A program made the translations under genes and the position numbers. A stretch of DNA of 16,213 nucleotides from JBIOHP01 sp044449065. GTDB lineage: Bacteria; Bacteroidota; Ignavibacteria; UBA10030; SZUA-254. The stretch covers positions 1-16,213 of the forward strand of contig JBIOHP010000045.1 in the NCBI GenBank assembly GCA_044449065.1. Reading direction: 5' to 3'. The notes beneath the pieces were generated by a model. That model saw only the letters and a program-made list of their open reading frames with translations, was not told the origin of the DNA and did no database searches. Of this stretch, positions 6,864-13,326 are shown piece after piece (position 1 is the stretch's first letter; each line of letters opens with the position of its first letter).

Positions 6864-9800
6864 ATGAAAATTCGATTACTTATTTATTTGTTTTTTGCTT
6901 CATTGTTGTTCTTCTCTCAATTATCCATCTCGCGCAATAAAAGCACCTTCGATATTACCTCTCACGGATTAGGTTTTGCCAAACCGGGAACAGTTACCTG
7001 GAACGTTCAAGCTCTGCAGGGTTATAACATGCGCGTGTGGATGAATAACAGCTTGATATTGGGAAAGAGCGCTTTCGAAGGATCACCACCCCCGGGTTGG
7101 TGCGGATCGACTGGGATCGGGTTGGCATATCCTTACTATGCTTGCGTCGAACATCTCTTTGGTGGGGGACCCTGGGTTGGAGCGGTTATCAATGGGACAA
7201 GATACGTCACCGAAATTTATAACGGCGACGCCGGGGATGGAGAACTTATCCCGCAGCAAGCCGACTCATTGCGCTCTCCCATCTGGCATACCTCCGTTTA
7301 TGACACTCTTCTTGATCCAAACCGTCCCGGATATTATAAACGCGCAATGAACAGAGCCGGCTTCGACGACGACGGCGACGGAAAGATTGACACGGATCCC
7401 TTGGATGGCATCGATAACGACGGCGATTGGAATCCGCTCACAGACGATATCGGCGCGGACGGCGTCCCGGATTCTCTCGAGGTGGGCTGCAAGGGAAGTT
7501 ACGATCCTGTTACCAATCCCGATCCGGCATTCGATAATTATGAACCGGCTAAATACGATTCCTGTCACCCTCTTCCCAACGGGACGTTCCCGCGAAAAAA
7601 TAACAAAGATAAATACACGGAGAAGAACGGCTTGCAGGATCACGGCGAACCGCATGTGGACGAGGACGGAGCCGCGATTTCGCCGAGTGATTATTACGCA
7701 GCCGCAACCGATACATTTCGCTTTCCGGTTATTACACGGCACCATAAAATGGGGTTGAAAATCTATCAAAAATCTTATGCGTGGGAAGCCGGAACCGCAG
7801 CAGATGCGATCTTGCTCTTTGATTATACTATGATCAATATCAGCAAAAATAATTGGCAGGATGCGTACATCGCAATGTTTTTGGATCCCGATATTGGACC
7901 GGTGAGTAACCCATCTTATTATATCAACAATTACAGTGCGTTCGATCCCGCGACAGTAACTGCCTACGCGGCTAATCCGGTCGACTCCGGCTCGACGCCA
8001 TTAGGGTTAACCCTTCTTGGTCAAAGCAAAAAATCGGATTCACTGAAATTGATTTTTCAATGGAGTGATTTTACAGCCCAACCGGGTCCCGGTACGAACG
8101 ATAGTTTGATTTACTCATGGATGAGCGGTGAGCATGGTCTTATTGCTCCCAACCAACCGAGTAATCAACTAAGCGACACCAGATTTTTCATCAGCTCCGG
8201 TCCTTTTCAAATGGCTGCCGGAGATACTATAATATCGACTTATGCGCTTATCAGCGGGAAGAATATCGCCGATATGCTGAATAACGCCCGCCGCGCCCAC
8301 GAGATTTACGATCATCGGGGATTCCTGATGCCGACGGCGTCCATCATCGATTCTGGCGGCACACATCCGATACGGATCGCTCCGAAGACGCCGGGCTTGT
8401 CACCGTACGCAGACATTACGACCTATCGATATTATTATGGAACGGCCAGCGGCAATTATACGGATTCGGTAACATCCCCAGGACCGATTACCATCAACCG
8501 GTCAGTTTCAGGGCAGGTCTATTATATTGCAATGCAGGCAATCGATCAAAATGGCAATGTAAGCGGACTCTCAGATGAATTGACGACATTGCCGACAGCT
8601 CCGCAGAACGTTCAAGCGATCGATGGTGAACTATCAATCAAGATAACCTGGGATGCAAATACAGAATTTGATCTGGCTGGATATAATCTTTATCGGTATT
8701 CTCCGGGTGATTCTTTGCCGATCAAGTTGAATCATAATCTCCTTACCCAGACGCAATTTGTTGATTCGACAGTCTGGGGTAATAAAGTCTACTACTATTT
8801 CGTAACGGGAGTAGATATTGATGGACACGAGAGTCGGTATTCAATGTCTGCCATGGGGCGGCTCATCCCGCCGGCGTCTCCCAAAAACTTCGTCATCGGA
8901 CCGGCAAAAACAAGCATCAAGTTTATCTGGGATTCGAACACGGAAGGAGATTTACGAGGATACAATATCTATCGAGCCGATAGCGGAAATGCGGTCAGCG
9001 CTAAATTAAATTCTGCGATCTTGCTGCTTACACGATTTACGGATTCAACTGCAACCCCAGGCAAATCGTATGACTATTATCTTGAGGCAGTGGATACAAC
9101 CGATGCGGCAAGCGACCGGGTAAAACTCAACGGGAAAACCGCAACGTTCGATCAGGGAATTTTGGTGGTGAACTTTGCTCTTCGTCCGTTTGCAGATACA
9201 TTAAAATCCTTTTATTCATCCTTGCTCAAAGGTTATCAGGATACAATTTTGACTGTCCCTGCCCAGTCGCCGCCTCCAGGCTTGCCTACTCTAGGAAAAT
9301 ATTCAGCGGTGGTTTGGCTGCACGAGACATACCCACTTGTCATAAATCTACCCCTCGACTATGCTAAATCATTAAAAGGTTATCTTCTTGGAGGCGGGAA
9401 ATTGTTGGTCATGGGAAGAAAATTGCCGTATTTCTTAGATAGCACAACAATCCGATTATCCTGGTATCCCTTTCTATCGGATCTCATTGGCATAGATTTA
9501 TTAACGAAGAATGATACGGCGTCAACGTTTGCTGGGGCAATGGGGAGTCAGGGATTTGCATCCGTAGCACTCGATCAGGTCAAATTAGCCGCGAGCAATG
9601 GAAAACTTTCCGGTGTTGATAGATTATCGGGCGTGTCTGCCGGTCAGGTTATTTATACCTATCACACCGATCCCGTCGATCCCATCCTGGAAGGTAAACC
9701 GGTTGGAGCGATGACGAGAGATACCTCGTACCATGCGTACTATATGAGTTTTCCGCTCTATTACCTGGATTTTACCACCGCGCAGTCGTTAATATCCAAA

Positions 9801-10121
9801 GTGCTATCTGATTTTGGTATAGTCTTAGGTGTGGGTGATAAACGCGCAGAGATACCGAAGGAATACCATCTCTACCAGGCATATCCGAATCCGTTCAATC
9901 CAACCACAACCATCCGGTTTGATCTTCCCGCTGCAAGCAATGTCTCGTTGAAGATCTACGATGTGCTCGGAAGGGAAGTCGGCAATCTTGCCGATGGACG
10001 GAGACAGGCAGGCAGATACGAGGTGCAGTGGAACGCTGCCTCATATGCGAGCGGGGTTTATTTCTATCGTTTACAGACCGAAAGATATATTGAAACGAAG
10101 AAGTTGTTGTTGATGAAGTAA
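6864..10121 (+). CDS. Large exported multidomain protein (Asp/Gly Ca-loop region, Fn3 repeats, T9SS sorting domain), copy 2
   Basis: This 1085-residue paralogue of the preceding gene matches it in domain order along its whole length. It starts with a clear signal peptide (MKIRLLIYLFFASLLFFSQL) and the ATG at 6864 has a GGAG ribosome site at 6854-6857, six bases upstream, so the start is well supported. The Asp/Gly block lies at about 166-208 (DDDGDGKID, DNDGDW, DDIGADGVPD); Fn3-like modules at about 511-760; a predicted Rossmann/GATase-like domain at about 765-985 (LKGYLLGGGKLLVMGR); and the type A T9SS sorting domain from about 1001 (YPNPFNPTTTIRFDLPA) to LLLMK. In the first copy the same region around YHTNP and LEGKPVG is conserved, so this part is under constraint in both. 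The sorting domain is nearly identical between copies while middle domains differ more. Likely a surface adhesin or structural protein; no enzyme active site can be assigned. Confidence 0.9.
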   Translation: MKIRLLIYLFFASLLFFSQLSISRNKSTFDITSHGLGFAKPGTVTWNVQALQGYNMRVWMNNSLILGKSAFEGSPPPGWCGSTGIGLAYPYYACVEHLFGGGPWVGAVINGTRYVTEIYNGDAGDGELIPQQADSLRSPIWHTSVYDTLLDPNRPGYYKRAMNRAGFDDDGDGKIDTDPLDGIDNDGDWNPLTDDIGADGVPDSLEVGCKGSYDPVTNPDPAFDNYEPAKYDSCHPLPNGTFPRKNNKDKYTEKNGLQDHGEPHVDEDGAAISPSDYYAAATDTFRFPVITRHHKMGLKIYQKSYAWEAGTAADAILLFDYTMINISKNNWQDAYIAMFLDPDIGPVSNPSYYINNYSAFDPATVTAYAANPVDSGSTPLGLTLLGQSKKSDSLKLIFQWSDFTAQPGPGTNDSLIYSWMSGEHGLIAPNQPSNQLSDTRFFISSGPFQMAAGDTIISTYALISGKNIADMLNNARRAHEIYDHRGFLMPTASIIDSGGTHPIRIAPKTPGLSPYADITTYRYYYGTASGNYTDSVTSPGPITINRSVSGQVYYIAMQAIDQNGNVSGLSDELTTLPTAPQNVQAIDGELSIKITWDANTEFDLAGYNLYRYSPGDSLPIKLNHNLLTQTQFVDSTVWGNKVYYYFVTGVDIDGHESRYSMSAMGRLIPPASPKNFVIGPAKTSIKFIWDSNTEGDLRGYNIYRADSGNAVSAKLNSAILLLTRFTDSTATPGKSYDYYLEAVDTTDAASDRVKLNGKTATFDQGILVVNFALRPFADTLKSFYSSLLKGYQDTILTVPAQSPPPGLPTLGKYSAVVWLHETYPLVINLPLDYAKSLKGYLLGGGKLLVMGRKLPYFLDSTTIRLSWYPFLSDLIGIDLLTKNDTASTFAGAMGSQGFASVALDQVKLAASNGKLSGVDRLSGVSAGQVIYTYHTDPVDPILEGKPVGAMTRDTSYHAYYMSFPLYYLDFTTAQSLISKVLSDFGIVLGVGDKRAEIPKEYHLYQAYPNPFNPTTTIRFDLPAASNVSLKIYDVLGREVGNLADGRRQAGRYEVQWNAASYASGVYFYRLQTERYIETKKLLLMK

Positions 10122-10191
10122 GATTAGATTCCTGCTCTCATAAATGCGACTTATGCATAATCTCTGATTTTGGTTGATGCATTTATATTGA

Positions 10192-10218
10192 TTCACATCC
10201 CAAATCAAATGATGTGAA
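10192..10218. terminator. Possible bidirectional transcription end hairpin
   Basis: TTCACATC at 10192-10199 and GATGTGAA at 10211-10218 form a perfect 8-bp stem with an 11-base loop. It lies between the convergent ends of the large plus-strand gene (ends 10121) and the small minus-strand gene (ends 10298), where a shared terminator would be expected. It is AT-rich and has no T run, so support is weak. Confidence 0.3.
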
Positions 10219-10297
10219 ATTCGGCAAGTGAACTTTTTGGGTAGAGGGGCATTTTGCCGAGCCGGAGTATGCAATGCTTCAGATCGGACGAATCGCT

Positions 10298-10552
10298 CTA
10301 TCCATGCATTAACCGCACTTCTTCAGGACTGAACTTGACCAACTGAACGACCTGCGCCTTCTCGCGCAATAACGCGGGCACGACCATCATGGCTTGCGAT
10401 TTACTCTCCGCTTCAAGAATCACCCATCCCGTGTGAGCGCCATCTTTGCAACCCCAATCGGAGTGTGTTATTAATCCTGCCGATTCTATTGTTTTGAGCG
10501 CTCGTACACAATCTTCCATCGAGTGTGGTATTGAAACCATGTATCTGTACAT
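10298..10552 (-). CDS. Small conserved-looking protein of unknown function (84 aa)
   Basis: An 84-residue soluble protein with no signal peptide or membrane segment. The alternation of predicted strands and helices (MYRYMVSIPHSMEDCVRALK, then HTGWVILEAES, a helix, then AQVVQLVKFSPEEVRLM) suggests a ferredoxin-like or dimeric alpha-beta-barrel fold, as in small ligand-binding or stress-related proteins. The block WGCKDGAHTGW stands out and resembles a conserved Cys/Gly/His patch I associate with small uncharacterised Bacteroidota proteins; I cannot confirm a family. The start is strongly supported by an AGAAGGAG ribosome site at 10559-10566, six bases upstream. It stands alone, convergent with the large plus-strand gene and with its own promoter candidate. 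Function is not assigned. Confidence 0.78.
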   Translation of the reverse strand: MYRYMVSIPHSMEDCVRALKTIESAGLITHSDWGCKDGAHTGWVILEAESKSQAMMVVPALLREKAQVVQLVKFSPEEVRLMHG

Positions 10553-10609
10553 AAATTACTCCTTCTGCTTTTAGTGTGATGTGATATCAGATGAATTAGT
10601 ATGATTGTA

Positions 10610-10638
10610 AAATTAACAAATATTTTTCTTAGTGGCAA
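10610..10638 (-). promoter_or_regulatory. Sigma-70-like promoter candidate for the 84-aa gene
   Basis: Read on the minus strand, TTGCCA (10638-10633), a 17-base spacer and TAATTT (10615-10610) sit about 58 bp upstream of the ATG at 10552. The -35 is good and the -10 is moderate, in AT-rich DNA. Confidence 0.3.
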
Positions 10639-10717
10639 ATATCACTTTTTGCATCGATAATCACATTTTCGTATCTTGAATCTGCATTTGAAAATCATTC
10701 AAAATCTCCCTACGCTT

Positions 10718-10735
10718 AGTGCCATTTCTGGCACT
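10718..10735. repeat. Perfect hairpin, 7-bp stem with TTTC loop
   Basis: AGTGCCA (10718-10724), TTTC, TGGCACT (10729-10735). It lies between the upstream region of the 84-aa gene and the degenerate tRNA-Ser element. It might be an operator or a transcript-end hairpin on either strand; there is no T run after it on either strand. Confidence 0.45.
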
Positions 10736-10788
10736 CGAAGGAATGCAACGGTAGTACCAAAGTATTGAAAAGAGATAGATTTCGATAA

Positions 10789-10897
10789 GGAGAGCTGGCA
10801 GAACGGCTATTGCATCCCGTCTCCGAAAACGAGACGGGACGTCCGCAAAGGGCTTAGGGGTTCGAATCTCGGAGCTTCGCCCATCGTTTCGGGCGAA
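10789..10897 (+). pseudogene. Degenerate tRNA-Ser-like element with palindromic anticodon arm
   Basis: The first 26 bases (10789-10814) are identical to the first 26 of the intact tRNA-Ser at 16059, covering the 5' acceptor strand and D arm. The variable arm and T loop are also recognisable (GTCCGCAAAGGGCTT, GGTTCGAATC). The normal 17-base anticodon stem-loop is replaced by a 25-base perfect hairpin: TCCCGTCTC (10815-10823), loop CGAAAAC, GAGACGGGA (10831-10839). The 3' acceptor strand GCTCTCC is missing; in its place is a second perfect hairpin, TTCGCCC (10876-10882) and GGGCGAA (10891-10897). The T stem is also damaged. Without an acceptor helix or a normal anticodon loop (position 33 would be G, not T) it should not work as a tRNA, and no clear promoter lies upstream. 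It is either a decayed tRNA gene invaded by palindromic repeats or a tRNA-derived repeat element. Confidence 0.75.
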
Positions 10898-10931
10898 CCG
10901 TACACTCTATAGACGACTATACATAATAAAG

Positions 10932-10960
10932 AACCCTGCCGATTACGACCGGGTTTTTTT
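10932..10960 (+). terminator. Rho-independent-like terminator after the tRNA-Ser-like element
   Basis: AACCC (10932-10936) pairs with GGGTT (10951-10955) and is followed by a run of seven T (10954-10960). The stem is short and the loop is 14 bases. It would end plus-strand transcripts from the tRNA-like element. On the minus strand it lies just after the stop of the propeller gene at 10971 and could also serve that gene, though the T run there is poorer. Confidence 0.5.
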
Positions 10961-10970
10961 ATTGGTGATA

Positions 10971-13250
10971 CTATTTCAATAATATCATCTTTTTTGTATC
11001 GCTAAATTTTCCGGCGGTTACCTTGTAGAAGTACATTCCGCTCGGAATTTTGCTCGCATCGAACTCCACGCTTTTATTTCCGGCATATTGCACTCCGTTT
11101 ACTAATGTCGCTACTTCCTGTCCCAGTACGTTATAAATAGTTAGCCGTACAAACGATTGTTCCGGTATAGCATAATTGATTACCGTGGTCGGATTGAACG
11201 GGTTCGGATAGTTCTGGTAAAGCTCATACATTACCGGTATTCCTTTTCCGTATTCAGACACCCCTGTTATTCCAAACAGCACCTGGTTACTTGGCGGACT
11301 GAGATTATTGTGAATGTCCTGGGCACAGACAAGGTAATATGCCTTCTGCGGAGGAGCGTTATCAATAAAAGCCGTGTCCCTGCTATACGCATAAGAATGC
11401 AATAGAGATAGGTCAGTAATAGAATCCGCGCTTCGATAAATTACGTACCGTCCTAAATCCGGTTCAGAATTTGGATTCCAATGGAGAACAACGGTATCTG
11501 AGCGGACGCTGTAGGCAAGATTCCTAGGAGCCACAGGGGGGATATTATCCACCGAATAGCCGCTATCAGGATTGGAGTCATAAAATATATTTTGATCATT
11601 TGTTTGGGCGGAGACGAAGAACTGCGTCATCCCATTATTGACAGGAGATGTTGAATCCGATAGTGTGGGCGCGGCATAATCGTAGTCCGGCAGTAAATGA
11701 GCCGGTTGGTCGGCAATCCATTCCCAATAAGTATCCACTCCGTTGAGGTTAAAATGTCTCAATCTCTTCATTGCGGAATTGATGATCGTAAATCCCGGGT
11801 TGGTAGTTGAGGAAGAGGCCTGGCTTCCGGGGAGTGCGCGCCAGATACTGTATGAAGTCACCTGTGGATTTGAGAGCGCATTATCATACGGAGACTTGTT
11901 CCACTTAATTCCGACCCGCCCGCCCTGGTCGTTAGGGATATCGCTAATGGCGGTTATGACCGGCGAACCAACATTGGAATACACCCATGCAGCTCCCGCG
12001 CCATTATTATCACCAATCCCACCGACAAATGCAGTGTTACCATCAGCAGAAATTGAGACTGAAAACCCTTGCCTTGATAAACCAACGGCGCCACCCCCGA
12101 CAAGTTTATTCCCCCGTTGGCTCCATACGTAGAAACCACTAACCAGATTTTTGTTAAACACCCATGCAGCACCTACACCACTAAAAAAACCATAATTAAA
12201 ATTGTCAAGATAACCGCCAACGATTGCCGTAGAACCGTCATAGGAAAGAGAGACAGAAGTTCCCTGGTTTGCAGTCCCCGCGGCGCCAGTGCCGACAATT
12301 TTATTCCCTATTTGGGACCACCCACTGGGCGATAAAATATTCCGGTAATATGACCATACTGCGCCTACTGCAGCATTCCCGACAGTACTGTCCCTATTTC
12401 CACCAACCATTATTGTGGTACCATCACCCGAAATTGCTACGGAAATTCCTTGATTTGTATACCCTACGCCGCCCGTCCCGACAAGTTTACTTCCTAATTG
12501 TGACCATACGCCACCATTCCGAGTGAACGTCCATGTGGCTCCTATTCCATTATTGTCCCCTTCTCCACCGACAAGTGCAGTGTTTCCATCCGCAGAGATT
12601 GAGACAGATACACCTTGCGCAGCGCCTCCCACGGCGCCCGTGCCGATAAGTTTACTTCCTTGCTGTGTCCATGTACCACCACTTCTGGTAAACACCCACA
12701 CGGCTCCTATGTTATTACTGTCTCCATATCCGCCAACAATGGCTGTATTCCCGTCGGCAGAAAGGGAGACAGAAGAACCCTGGGATGCATACAATGCAGC
12801 CCCTGTGCCGACAAGTTTATTTCCTTGTTGTGTCCATACACCTCCACTTCGTGTGTACACCCACGCAGCTCCCGCATAGATGCTATCTCCAAATCCGCCG
12901 ACGATGGCTGTATTCCCATCAGCCGAAAGAGAGACAGAATATCCTTGATAAGAGTTTCCCACAGCGCCAGTGCCGACAAGTTTAGCCCCTTGTTGCGTCC
13001 ATACACCAGCGCTGCGCGTATACACCCAGACAGCTCCAACATAATTATTGTCAGTAGCTCCACCCACGATTGCTGTATTACCGTCCGCGGAAAGAGAGAC
13101 AGAATGGCCTTGCTCTGCGCCATTGAAGTTATTCACGGCGCCTGCGCCGACAAGTTTACCTCCCTGTTGGAAGAACTGTGCTCTTGCCGATGAAAACATC
13201 AGCAGAACAAGCGCACTGATAAGAAGAAAACAATATTTATAGGTCTTCAT
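10971..13250 (-). CDS. Exported seven-bladed FG-GAP-like beta-propeller protein with T9SS sorting domain, copy 1
   Basis: This 759-residue protein has a signal peptide (MKTYKYC..., cleavage near SARA-Q at about residue 24). Residues about 26-428 hold seven repeats of about 55 residues of the FG-GAP_2 type, each with a core like VSLSADGNTAIVGG, then GAVWVYTRSGGVW, then QQGxKLVG. The mature N-terminus starts FFQQGGKLVG, which is the strand missing from repeat seven, so the ring can close by the usual 'Velcro' pairing. Two Fn3-like modules follow (about 429-560 and 570-662, with SEPDLGRYVIYRS), then a type A T9SS sorting domain from about 673 (YPNPFNPTTVINYAIPE, YNVLGQEVATLV, SGMYFYKV) ending KKMILLK. 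The start at 13250 has GGAG at 13257-13260. It is 76 bp downstream of its paralogue and probably co-transcribed with it. Likely an adhesive or binding surface protein; no enzyme motif is seen. Confidence 0.92.
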   Translation of the reverse strand: MKTYKYCFLLISALVLLMFSSARAQFFQQGGKLVGAGAVNNFNGAEQGHSVSLSADGNTAIVGGATDNNYVGAVWVYTRSAGVWTQQGAKLVGTGAVGNSYQGYSVSLSADGNTAIVGGFGDSIYAGAAWVYTRSGGVWTQQGNKLVGTGAALYASQGSSVSLSADGNTAIVGGYGDSNNIGAVWVFTRSGGTWTQQGSKLIGTGAVGGAAQGVSVSISADGNTALVGGEGDNNGIGATWTFTRNGGVWSQLGSKLVGTGGVGYTNQGISVAISGDGTTIMVGGNRDSTVGNAAVGAVWSYYRNILSPSGWSQIGNKIVGTGAAGTANQGTSVSLSYDGSTAIVGGYLDNFNYGFFSGVGAAWVFNKNLVSGFYVWSQRGNKLVGGGAVGLSRQGFSVSISADGNTAFVGGIGDNNGAGAAWVYSNVGSPVITAISDIPNDQGGRVGIKWNKSPYDNALSNPQVTSYSIWRALPGSQASSSTTNPGFTIINSAMKRLRHFNLNGVDTYWEWIADQPAHLLPDYDYAAPTLSDSTSPVNNGMTQFFVSAQTNDQNIFYDSNPDSGYSVDNIPPVAPRNLAYSVRSDTVVLHWNPNSEPDLGRYVIYRSADSITDLSLLHSYAYSRDTAFIDNAPPQKAYYLVCAQDIHNNLSPPSNQVLFGITGVSEYGKGIPVMYELYQNYPNPFNPTTVINYAIPEQSFVRLTIYNVLGQEVATLVNGVQYAGNKSVEFDASKIPSGMYFYKVTAGKFSDTKKMILLK
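11966..13145 (-). repeat. Seven in-gene tandem repeats of about 165 bp (propeller blades)
   Basis: The DNA encoding the blades is itself repetitive: the motif ACAAGTTTA or ATAAGTTTA recurs at about 12481, 12646, 12811 and 12976, that is every 165 bp, with further spaced copies upstream and downstream. The neighbouring blocks for SADGNTA and VWTQQG recur in step. Such arrays can gain or lose units by recombination. Confidence 0.8.
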
Positions 13251-13326
13251 AAAATACTCCGTTCATAAAGGGTTGCGGAAAAACGGGTTTCAGAAAGTTT
13301 TTTCTACGTCAATTGCTGTACAAGTC

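Noticed and set aside
10718..10755. Possible sigma-54 promoter, because TGGCAC occurs in the hairpin
   Set aside because: The matching TTGC box is not found at the required spacing on either strand; TGGCAC is simply half of the palindrome.
10815..10839. Group I intron or other intron in the anticodon loop of the tRNA-like element
   Set aside because: The anticodon arm is only 8 bases longer than normal, and a simple perfect hairpin replaces it; no intron could fit. The 3' acceptor strand is also lost, so splicing would not restore a tRNA.
10789..10897. Functional tRNA-Sec or suppressor tRNA
   Set aside because: A 9-bp anticodon stem, G at position 33, a damaged T stem and no 3' acceptor strand are incompatible with a working tRNA, and the selenocysteine anticodon TCA is absent.
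11966..13145. CRISPR-like array from regular repetition
   Set aside because: The period is 165 bp, the repeats keep one open reading frame and encode propeller blades; there are no short identical repeats with unique spacers, and no cas genes.
12615..13193. Long plus-strand frames opposite the propeller genes (for example 192 aa)
   Set aside because: They are shadows of the repetitive minus-strand coding sequence, low in complexity, rich in Ser/Pro/Cys and without ribosome sites. The minus-strand proteins have clear domains.
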